Below, piece after piece: positions 55,701 to 60,505 of a stretch of DNA of 64,000 nucleotides. The stretch spans positions 8,346 through 72,345 of the forward strand of contig CAKQOE010000007.1 in NCBI GenBank assembly GCA_934255545.1, written 5' to 3'. Made by a program: the position numbers and the translations under genes. Below the pieces are notes generated by a model. It did not search any database, was not told the DNA's origin, and was given only the letters and a program-made list of their open reading frames with translations. This DNA is from an uncultured Clostridia bacterium. Its GTDB lineage: Bacteria; Bacillota; Clostridia; Peptostreptococcales; Anaerovoracaceae. Numbering within the stretch: position 1 is the first letter of the stretch; every line of letters starts with the position of its first letter.

Positions 55701-56241
55701 GATGCTTATTGGCTGAGCTTATATCCTGACCTATAGCGTTCGGGCTGCCTGAAGGCGCATTGCCGTTCCTTGCGTAAAGCGCGCCGACAGATTTGCCTCC
55801 TGTGCTGTATTTTACAGGACGCTGGTTCGGACGCCAGTAGCCCATAGCGCCGTAAAAGTTATCTGAGCTCTGCCAGTCTTTGCTTGCTTTATCTCCGCTC
55901 CTGTACTGCATCGGTATCTCATCGAGTATCGACCAGCCGTAGTGTATGCTTCCGTTGAAGTTCACGTAAAGCTCGTTTATGACGTTAGTCGCTACTACGC
56001 TGCCCGTAACGTCGTTTCCGTAAGGCTGCTTCTGCTTCACAAGCGCCTCGCCCGACACATCGCGGCTGAGACCAAGGTCGCTGTATGTCTCTGCGCTGAC
56101 AGGACTCACCGCGCTGTTTTCAGCCGCTGCAGCCTGTGAGGCAGCTGAGCCTGAGCCTGCCGCAAAAACACCTGTCGGCGCGAGAGACGCCAGCATGCAT
56201 ATCGTCGTCAGTATAGCAAGCCATCTCTTTCTAAGATCCAT
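46774..56241 (-). CDS. Giant SLH-anchored surface protein with FG-GAP, FN3, Ig-like and InlB-type repeats
   Basis: Secreted cell-wall protein of about 3155 residues. A Sec signal peptide ends near VFAAG. Residues 270-410 hold three FG-GAP/VCBS units with Ca-binding loops (GDIDGDGYDE, GDINADGKDE, GDINGDNVDE). Residues 670-990 are a Thr/Ser-rich beta region with a glycine-rich hydrophobic stretch, recalling aerolysin-like pore formers (weak). An FN3 domain (about 1005-1090), Ig-like domains, and many bacterial repeat units (AxxGYxxxxW type) follow; then a poly-Gly/Pro linker (about 2870), an InlB B-repeat and three SLH domains (about 2965-3150) that bind wall polymer. ATG at 56241 has AAAGGA at 7 nt; the in-frame GTG at 56262 overlaps the upstream stop and is a real alternative. 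Confidence 0.88.
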   Translation of the reverse strand: MDLRKRWLAILTTICMLASLAPTGVFAAGSGSAASQAAAAENSAVSPVSAETYSDLGLSRDVSGEALVKQKQPYGNDVTGSVVATNVINELYVNFNGSIHYGWSILDEIPMQYRSGDKASKDWQSSDNFYGAMGYWRPNQRPVKYSTGGKSVGALYARNGNAPSGSPNAIGQDISSANKHLTNQYNLAEAFSPGTGKDNYVAQMRLDYKNDVYLEIYSVAKGKSGKYENKCVASVKAGEYGNDGSAGDKDHIIYNYEYDAMYDLATGDIDGDGYDEIALYYGNRVYLYSYKNGSLKRVQIDGEASFLTIQPENKGTVAPKFGSSIVTLAFGDINADGKDELAVAQTLPYTSNQGASYVCIFSMKNGKVSILANLVDLNLDNGVLRYANVATGDINGDNVDELIIAGYAANGGRGQVCSKDNIYYKVIDKKIIDDLVKDRNADTGSWKSVDFKLKEYLGRVVDNENEMIPPVSLVCAATQGTGYADQVFMGGCLYSYDTSNDKLNYLTRMTMNREYKQDGGEKKNKEDMFVLNAVAGNFDGNAHGQEQIICALGMRAEDRDNYWYDIAYINKMYPGDSDASDETKYWYGQEQVMNFESSYNHDSNKDRASLYLSLAAVDCDDDSTLMRYKSKNVTYSKPEVYTVLQSAPYFKDLEENRGYLNQSETSYGKSSSDGTIITSGGKVTAGMYMSFSQDISVFGVKIASFEAEGQYTHTFSHEFDYEETVTESIAYSASAGDDYAVVYTVPYMDYQYQVWVPKSTVPSDNYEAWLTDFLKNSYGKNDNGSYKWDSLSDAEKNTAIAESKNVVTPGSTVGGYWDDCVISIPMTPKTVILTVDAYDEIAARTAGLEPIRGNVLNSEAGYPATYKYYSEYGSDSFRAIGKEQMVTNAEGSYITIEGSKETVYENEFKYDFDVEGRVGVGAAGMTVGVIGGFGFGVGGGVISSSSKSYSATVDNLPADASAYTFNWKFGTRKAKLNGNDLLILEYRTSNVQQLPSPPSDLRVESVTTDSVSLEWTGVPGAVNYRVYQIDKNTGMQFLMAAVPGSATSYTDDQLNPNTTYTYSIQSVMANNASSILTKEVTASTLSNSMSDFTISKHPEDTSTFVSGNATFEVEAQCLGADGKPYTLHYQWQKYNENSREWEVCDMQENGYAQYTHKNVNISDAGTKYRCLVYVNAKLYIMSLPAELSIGRAKSSIAFSASSGGTDLADGSSVKSSYTESQIRDVTDAEGNKQYNEVPVTEVIDSKTYTLYTYSTAGDGSDTITLYNDGSGNYYIKDSSGTLSKLTVSNEPQSLSYRETTGSGDAAVSTDKNVPCSSLVKDTAYTAGSKSFYVDGNGNVVASSTTGAISHKASEKYDVTENGVVTVSFYKCSITETIEGSSTVTYDSWFAVTGAGAGEKQYNAVLTTNDILKNGSVSIDIDDIKLKTEKQEMTQTVDVQVPGDTVVMSAAVTGRQDRMPTGYITFSMSSADGTDIQKITATVGSNGKATAEWKPSVSGTYTLKAEYEGDDCFKASTSGSVTINVITPNERKLTLSGMNMTYGDKPQILQLIMLDGKVTGEVTSEVIKASNVSISYEGKGVYGLYDILDSGIRFTPDKAGVYSITATYNDNGNVMTVTKNITVYKRNVTITADSLKTPLGTAVAQDKLTYTIDGVANDTDKALFNTGVTLSCDGINADAKGQFPINVTFTASMSITEKYNVSVRTGTLDVVEDAYLVNNETSDANGTVKLTYSVGNVTLDVKKGELVPKGAKVTAKASPAEGYKVKCWYIKEGGSGSEYHPVYQGGSTGAFDMSNTLVISDSLDKEYSVKAEFELAYYRLEFNISDYKSTITAKYLSSAGTAGETFSSGSKVNPIQKIQLTAAPAGGKSIKEWRIYNNSTVDPDKYEIVKVDDGVSNYTGSTYTVSGISADTKITVVTENESSQTVSITVKDTAGNDISASINGVKFNGDAAAAAAGSGKFTYAGKKHDNITVTLDIPESLIVASWKENAGSDSEKLITDGLSNQKKTYVISDLQADMDITVTCDIPNSYTVTSGARLTFSGDYSNNKGVSIKIYKNGTSTLVNSGEKVLQSTVLRVIVKTNEGYDLEGFTVNRIPVELTDTGSGDGSKAYMINGVNGDIDIRATYAKRPEIILKAECGDEGSAPGAVKAVQNGKPIASLSAGDASASGTVAYSSTGDIVVTADPEKGYEAVGFTVKYDNVFNDNNMNRTENVDGTGNDSDNSRTYIIPAGNAIVRYNITVTTVTAKFRKIPTYKIEHSVVDTNGTEDGGLNGSISVTASRKGIADSIAGAEASYGGTTDLNIYEGSDVIIKAVPDAGYRLKYLWVDDKEVTDAAAGGIYTLRSLDGDHTVKAQFDVIGNNIYYTADSSQGSVTAVRKVSDDADEKPFVSGDSLFVGKLIFKANANDGYRIAGWTVNEVTQTDENGDAIKDSEFVYTVSDTDTGADIRVIFERSRYNVSFDIANSSTASDPDEGLWGTVSAYGNNIKNGGTAEAAAGEGFTFTVAPDSEHMIGYVKINGVECAAAGGSLDAQEITVPAVSDDTTIEVRFAEIPEYTVTVYIEGGGHVIHGTAEVNSGGTINVKRGDTVTLTAEADEFNALYGWKKTGTDGYVSTSSTYTFRADGDSSITAVFGKEGAHNVSYDKLDPAIDGGTIASMTVENIEHTGKPGPDGKVEKDNISEGSKVVFKAEPAPGRCVENWTVKKKQNDQNSGKTRMMSVTAMDDSVSPADESAVKFIISDGGKTLTIPNLTESVDVSVKFMNAIDYKIKSIKDAVITVGDTATGPGADDADSVTANAPRWSSATVTVGNKYKLDQSKLKAAVRENAEYSVTNNSDGVVTVTLNNILGDIDTTSAFTKKPESTGGDGGGGGGGGGGAAAPAPAEKHTVKFVTGWFASPADQTVEDGKKAVKPEMSERGNYVLEGWYTEETLKNRYTFDEPVTANIMLFAKWKLKDEKHGCDMFTDMEQHWAKDAVCFSVENGLMNGVSKDTFSPDGRLSRGMLVTILWRADGESKAENASASRFSDVSGGAWYADAVAWANANGIVTGYSAAADGKQRFGPDDSITREQLAVILYRYAKYKGIDTTQGGMAAREYDDFESVSSYAAEAVDWAVNAQLISGVNTTTLAPKGNATRAQTSAILKRLTEMAYPAYSRLVS
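52463..52478. repeat. TCAC-core hairpin repeat inside the surface-protein gene
   Basis: Perfect arms CTGCCG and CGGCAG flank TCAC. It encodes Thr-Ala-Gly-Asp-Gly-Ser in what looks like a surface loop. Confidence 0.55.
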
Positions 56242-56258
56242 TCCTTTTTCCTTTCCTG

Positions 56259-56570
56259 TCACTTCTTTCCTCTAAACCTTATACACAGCGCCGTGAGCGC
56301 TGCGCCTGCGGCAAAAGCCGCCAGACCTACTATTATGTAGGCATTTGCTCCGTCATGAAGTAATACCGCTCCGTATCCTTCGGTGCCGTGACCGGTACTT
56401 TCAGTTATGATGCCGCCTGTATACGATCCCGCAATCACACGGTATATACCGAACGCAAACACCGCACACATCGCGCATAAAACACCGGTGACGCGTTTCT
56501 CGCGCCTGCGCCTGTACCCGCGCACCTTCCTCATGATCCGTTCCACTCTGAGTCTCGTTTTTTCACTCAC
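56259..56570 (-). CDS. Small two-segment membrane protein upstream of the SLH protein
   Basis: Unrecognised protein of 103 residues. Starts at a GTG (56570) because AGGAGGAGG lies 5 nt upstream; the frame is open further but has no site. A very basic N-terminal part (RLRVERIMRKVRGYRRRREK) precedes a membrane segment (near 28-46), an outer loop, a second segment (near 76-96) and a basic end. Its TGA overlaps the GTG start option of the giant gene, so the two are probably one operon. It may help in export or anchoring, but that is only a guess from position. Confidence 0.65.
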   Translation of the reverse strand: MSEKTRLRVERIMRKVRGYRRRREKRVTGVLCAMCAVFAFGIYRVIAGSYTGGIITESTGHGTEGYGAVLLHDGANAYIIVGLAAFAAGAALTALCIRFRGKK

Positions 56571-56724
56571 ATACGCCTCCTCCTTATGCTCTGTCTGCGC
56601 CGCCGGCGGCGCGTGCCTGTTCAAATTGCAGATCATTTATTCCTTACATATATAAAAAGGCGGAAGATCCGAAAACCTTCCACCCTGAAATCGAAATTTT
56701 TTATTTTTTTTGAAATAACTAAAA

Positions 56725-56757
56725 AAGCTGCAGGAATATCGCTCATCCCTGCAGCTT
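56725..56757 (-). terminator. Terminator of ychF
   Basis: AAGCTGCAGG and CCTGCAGCTT form a perfect 10-bp stem with a 13-nt loop; on the minus strand TTTTTT follows. About 80 nt past the ychF stop. Confidence 0.85.
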
Positions 56758-56761
56758 ACAG

Positions 56762-56778
56762 CACGCGCCCGGCGCGTG
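56762..56778. repeat. GCC-N-GGC 17-bp palindrome
   Basis: Perfect arms CACGCGCC and GGCGCGTG flank C. It lies between the ychF stop codon and its terminator. Confidence 0.6.
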
Positions 56779-56835
56779 ATATCATGTACAGTACACCGAC
56801 ATGGCGTATGCCGTATACATTTGTATTTTCAAGTA

Positions 56836-57930
56836 TTAAACATTGAAGAGGAAGTGGATAACGTCGCCGTCCTGGACAACGTACTCCTTGCCTTCTGAAC
56901 GCAGGAGGCCCTTTTCGCGGGCTGCGCCGAGGTTTCCGTTGCACTCTACGAGCTGATCGTACGTGATAGTCTCAGCGCGGATGAATCCCTTTTCAAAGTC
57001 GCTGTGGATCTTGCCTGCTGCCTGCGGAGCCTTTGTGCCGCGTGTTATAGTCCACGCGCGTACCTCAGGCTCGCCCGCTGTCAGATAAGATATGAGATTC
57101 AACAGTGAGTAAGAAGACTTTACGAGCTTGTCGAGGCCTGACTCCTCTATGCCGAGGTCTTCGAGGAACGCAGCTCTTTCATCGTCCTCAAGCTCTGCTA
57201 TCTCAGCCTCAAGCTGAGCGCATACCATGATGACCTCAGAACCCTCTGTAGCGGCAAACTCGCGAACAGCTTCCACATACTGGTTTCCGTCGCCGGAAGC
57301 GTCATCCTCTGAAACGTTCGCAACGTATATGATCGGCTTGTATGAAAGCAGATTGAGCGTCTTTACGAAAGCAGCTTCTTCTTCGTCGAGGTCTGTGAGC
57401 GTGCGCGCTGACTTGCCCTCGGCGAGGACTCCTGCTATACGGTTGAGCAGGTCGAGCTCCTTCTGAAGGCTCTTGTCACCCTTGAGGTTCTTTGTCGTGC
57501 GCTGTATAGCTCTGTCTATCATTTCCATATCTGACAGTATAAGCTCAGTGTTTATAGTCTCGATGTCAGAGAGCGGGTCGATCTTGCCGTCAACGTGGAC
57601 TACGTTAGGATCCTCAAAGCAGCGTACAACATGGACTATGGCAGCTACCTCGCGTATATGGCCGAGGAACTTGTTGCCGAGGCCCTCGCCCTTTGACGCG
57701 CCCTTTACCAGTCCTGCGATGTCATAAAACTCTATAGTCGTGTAAATAGTCTTTTTAGCCTTGTATATGTCAGTCAGCACTTTCAGGCGCTCGTCCGGAA
57801 CTGTAACTACGCCGACATTCGGCTCTATAGTACAGAACGGATAGTTGGCAGCCTCCGCGCCCGCCTTTGTGATCGCGTTGAAAAGTGTGCTCTTGCCTAC
57901 GTTTGGCAGGCCTACGATACCTAATTTCAT
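56836..57930 (-). CDS. ychF: Ribosome-binding ATPase YchF
   Basis: Obg-family P-loop protein of 364 residues. G1 GLPNVGKST (6-14), the G3-like [17 protein letters not shown] (near 69-85) and an NVSE sequence in place of the GTP-specifying NKxD, which fits the ATP preference of YchF. A coiled coil and a C-terminal TGS domain (about 280-364, [19 protein letters not shown]) complete it. Expected length. Single gene with its own terminator. Confidence 0.96.
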   Translation of the reverse strand: MKLGIVGLPNVGKSTLFNAITKAGAEAANYPFCTIEPNVGVVTVPDERLKVLTDIYKAKKTIYTTIEFYDIAGLVKGASKGEGLGNKFLGHIREVAAIVHVVRCFEDPNVVHVDGKIDPLSDIETINTELILSDMEMIDRAIQRTTKNLKGDKSLQKELDLLNRIAGVLAEGKSARTLTDLDEEEAAFVKTLNLLSYKPIIYVANVSEDDASGDGNQYVEAVREFAATEGSEVIMVCAQLEAEIAELEDDERAAFLEDLGIEESGLDKLVKSSYSLLNLISYLTAGEPEVRAWTITRGTKAPQAAGKIHSDFEKGFIRAETITYDQLVECNGNLGAAREKGLLRSEGKEYVVQDGDVIHFLFNV

Positions 57931-58169
57931 TTTATTTCTTACCTTATCCGGAAAGCCCTGATACTCAACGCTTTCCGCCTTTCGTCAATTTTATTTTACG
58001 CCCTTTCCTGCGCCGTTTTCAAACCTGCTGCACAGTCGAGGTACGGTCTGCGCATGACCCGGCATCTCCGGTTCCGATACTCCGGGCCGCAATAGTTCAT
58101 ATTTTATCACGGCAGGCCTTATTTCTCAATAGCATCAGATATATACAAATAAATTTGACCATTATTGCG

Positions 58170-58183
58170 GCGCGTCACCGCGC
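58170..58183. repeat. TCAC-core hairpin repeat, intergenic copy
   Basis: Arms GCGCG and CGCGC (5 bp, a G-T pair could extend it) flank TCAC. Confidence 0.6.
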
Positions 58184-58188
58184 TGCCG

Positions 58189-58205
58189 GACCCGCCGGGC
58201 GGGTC
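58189..58205. repeat. GCC-N-GGC 17-bp palindrome
   Basis: Perfect arms GACCCGCC and GGCGGGTC flank G. It starts only 5 nt after the TCAC-core hairpin, so the two families sit side by side here. Confidence 0.65.
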
Positions 58206-58416
58206 TTATTTATTTACAATAATCTGTTACCGTAAATTTTTATTCTTTTAATCCTGCTCTGCGGGCGACCGCAGCTTATCACAGCGTTTTCCTTTTTTAA
58301 TATTTTACATACAATATTTTGCATTTTAAATTATTTTTATTAAGTATTCAGAGCGAATATATGATATATTAATTGTATGTTATTTGTATAATCGAACTGA
58401 AATGGAGAATTTGAAA

Positions 58417-58734
58417 ATGAATGAAAAAGAGGATTATGGAAGCTGCATAAAGGAACTGCGCATAAAAATGAACCTTACGCAGGCTGATGTCGCTAAGGCG
58501 CTCAATGTTACTCCGGGATACATAAGCAATGTTGAAAACAACAGGACAGCCATGTCGCTTCGCATCCTTATATTTTTTGCGCAGCTCATGCACATATCGC
58601 TCGACTCGCTCGTAGGCCAGCTTGAGCCGTCATACCAGACTACGGCGCTCGACAACGAGCTGCTTGATATGATAACTGCGCTTGACGATGACAAGAAGAA
58701 AAAGCTCATCGATACTATAAAGATCTGGTCATAA
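58417..58734 (+). CDS. XRE-family helix-turn-helix regulator
   Basis: Small DNA-binding protein of 105 residues. The HTH_3 domain spans about 10-65: IKELRIKMNLTQADVAKALN, then VTPGYISNVENNRTAMS as recognition helix, then ALMHISLDSLVG-like packing. The C-terminal 40 residues are helical and acidic/basic. I start at MNEKED because GGAG lies 9 nt upstream. It stands alone with a clear terminator; the target is unknown, possibly itself or the divergent region. Confidence 0.85.
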   Translation: MNEKEDYGSCIKELRIKMNLTQADVAKALNVTPGYISNVENNRTAMSLRILIFFAQLMHISLDSLVGQLEPSYQTTALDNELLDMITALDDDKKKKLIDTIKIWS

Positions 58735-58768
58735 GCGGTGTTTTCAGATAATAAGCGTTAATATGAAC

Positions 58769-58802
58769 GACCCGGCTCTGCTGCCGGGTCTTATTATTTT
58801 TT
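58769..58802 (+). terminator. Terminator of the XRE gene
   Basis: GACCCGGC-N6-GCCGGGTC, a perfect 8-bp stem, followed by TTATTATTTTTTGT on the plus strand. Confidence 0.85.
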
Positions 58803-58865
58803 GTGTTTAGATCGCAGCAGAGCCCCGGGCCGGGGATATCCGGCGCTGCGTTATACCCGGATAAT

Positions 58866-59366
58866 TTATTTCACAGCCTCAGCTATAGCTCTGTACGCTT
58901 CTGTCAGGCGCTCGAGCGTCCATGCTGCGTTTGCGGGGCTGGTAGACGGCAGGCAGACTGCCGGTATGCCTGTATCCTTTTCGCACAGCTTTACATAGTA
59001 TTTATACGATGCGGCGCCCGTGCAGAACACTGCCTTTATCTGCGATCTGCCTATGATGCTTTTAAGGTCGTTGGGGACCGGATGCTTTATGGATGTGTCG
59101 CTCGCGCCCTTTATCTCGCATGATGCTATCGTATCCCACATTGCTATATGATGACGCAGTGCGAGCTCTTTTTTCTGCTCTGCAGTCTGCGGTACCGGTT
59201 CGTTAAAAACGGCTGCAAGCACAGGCCAGAAGCGGTTGCGGGGATGCCCGTAGAAAAATTTCTGTTCGCGTGATTTCGGGCTTGGAAACGATCCGAGCAC
59301 CAGAACGCGCGAGTCCGCTGCCCACAGCGGCGGTATATTATGGTAAACTTTTATATATTCTGCCAT
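58866..59366 (-). CDS. DNA-deoxyinosine glycosylase (uracil-DNA glycosylase superfamily)
   Basis: Predicted DNA repair enzyme of 166 residues. The sequence LGSFPSPKS followed by FFYGHPRNRFWP is typical of the hypoxanthine-DNA glycosylase group of the UDG superfamily (family 6), which removes deaminated adenine. The C-terminal LPSTSPANA resembles the second active-site motif. Usual length is about 160-170. Ribosome site is weak. Next to a Nudix hydrolase and an acetyltransferase fusion, but there is no operon evidence. Confidence 0.83.
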   Translation of the reverse strand: MAEYIKVYHNIPPLWAADSRVLVLGSFPSPKSREQKFFYGHPRNRFWPVLAAVFNEPVPQTAEQKKELALRHHIAMWDTIASCEIKGASDTSIKHPVPNDLKSIIGRSQIKAVFCTGAASYKYYVKLCEKDTGIPAVCLPSTSPANAAWTLERLTEAYRAIAEAVK

Positions 59367-59474
59367 TGATCCATTTATATATTATTCGATATTCATTCTA
59401 ATTTTATCGTACTTAAGTCAACTTTTCTGATCTTTTTATCATCAGAGCTGCAGTGCAGCCGATCATACACATCG

Positions 59475-59975
59475 TTATTTAACGATCATATCGGAGTATT
59501 CAGGATGGCGTTCAAACCAGCTTACTGCATATGAGCATGTGAGCTTTGCTTTTTTGCCGTCGGCCTTTACGCGCGCGGCTGCGCGTTCGAGCAGCTTTCC
59601 TGCTATTCCCTGCCCCTGCAGGCCTGGGTCTACTTCTGTATGCGTGAATTCAACTACGCCCGGCGCTGTTTCGGGGTACATGACTAACGCAAGCACATTT
59701 CCATCAGGCGTCACATACTCAGTCCTGTCGTCCTTTACGTCAAATCTCGGTTCTGCGTAAGCTGTCGGCGCTATCAGAAGCTCCTGATCGAGGCCGTATA
59801 TCTCGTCTCTGTAAAACGCCGGCCAGTCCTTTGGCAGGTACTCGCGGCATCCTACTGAAATATATCCAAGATCGTTTCCAAACTCTTCCTTTACAGCCTC
59901 TGCTATCCTGGCAGCAAGAGCCATTTTCTGCTGCTCTGTCTTTCCCGGCCATACATTTATGGTAATATGCGGCAT
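59475..59975 (-). CDS. Tautomerase/YjdJ-type N-acetyltransferase fusion
   Basis: A 166-residue protein made of two small domains. Residues 2-75 match the tautomerase (PptA/4-oxalocrotonate) fold: MPHITINVWPGKTEQQKMAL with Pro2, which becomes the catalytic N-terminal proline after Met removal, and SVGCREYLPKDWPAFYRDEI. Residues 85-165 match the minimal GNAT domain of the YjdJ group: VVEFTHTEVDPGLQGQGIAG with the acetyl-CoA loop QGQGIAGKL, and CSYAVSWFERHPEY. AAGGAG lies 7 nt before the ATG. Both parts look complete. Substrates are unknown; the fusion suggests one pathway. Confidence 0.8.
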   Translation of the reverse strand: MPHITINVWPGKTEQQKMALAARIAEAVKEEFGNDLGYISVGCREYLPKDWPAFYRDEIYGLDQELLIAPTAYAEPRFDVKDDRTEYVTPDGNVLALVMYPETAPGVVEFTHTEVDPGLQGQGIAGKLLERAAARVKADGKKAKLTCSYAVSWFERHPEYSDMIVK

Positions 59976-60066
59976 TTCATTTCTCCTTTTCTGCTTTGTT
60001 TATGCTCTAATGTTTTCTGCTCCAATGCTTCCGCGCTCATGCAGAATGTGCTGTCATCCGGCTGTA

Positions 60067-60083
60067 CGCGCGCCCGGCGCGCG
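60067..60083. repeat. GCC-N-GGC 17-bp palindrome
   Basis: Perfect arms CGCGCGCC and GGCGCGCG flank C. Intergenic, 14 nt past the stop of the Nudix gene; the arms equal those at 5684-5700. Confidence 0.6.
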
Positions 60084-60097
60084 CATGATGATCATAT

Positions 60098-60487
60098 TTA
60101 TTCAAGCGCCTGCTTTATTTTTCCTATTATTCCGATATCCGCCGGCAGCCAGTCAACGCTGTACAGATCGTCAGCTGTAAGCCACCGCGCATCCTCATGT
60201 TCCCTGAGCACGAGCTCCTGTGAGTTCAGGCCGCACCAGAAGCAGTCCATAGAGAGATGAAATTTGGGGTAATCATACTCTACAGTTTCTATGAGCTGAC
60301 CGACTGTTATATCTGCGTCAAGCTCCTCGCGTATCTCTCTTGCAAGCGCTTCCTGCGGTGTCTCGCCCGGTTCTATCTTGCCGCCCGGGAACTCCCAGCC
60401 GTCCTTGAACTCGCCGTAACCGCGCTGCGTCGCGAATATCCTGCCGCCGTTTCTGATAACTGCGGCGGCTACTCTTACTGTTTTCAT
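60098..60487 (-). CDS. Nudix hydrolase, MutT/CTP pyrophosphohydrolase type
   Basis: Enzyme of 129 residues that hydrolyses a (deoxy)nucleoside triphosphate, probably an oxidised one. The Nudix box is intact: GGKIEPGETPQEALAREIRE continuing to ELDA (about residues 38-61). ATQRGYGEFKDGWEFPGG and the C-terminal LTADDLYSVDWLPAD match the MutT/YvcI/NudG subgroup. It lies 19 nt downstream of the helicase gene, so the two are likely co-transcribed. Confidence 0.9.
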   Translation of the reverse strand: MKTVRVAAAVIRNGGRIFATQRGYGEFKDGWEFPGGKIEPGETPQEALAREIREELDADITVGQLIETVEYDYPKFHLSMDCFWCGLNSQELVLREHEDARWLTADDLYSVDWLPADIGIIGKIKQALE

Positions 60488-60505
60488 TGTCAGTTATATT
60501 CCTTC

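Larger units (their letters stand above)
57931..58416. other. Divergent intergenic region between ychF and the XRE regulator
   Basis: No gene is seen in 486 nt. It contains the hairpins at 58170-58183 and 58189-58205 back to back, and an AT-rich part (58290-58400) with TATAAT near 58388 that may be the -10 of the regulator. Confidence 0.5.
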
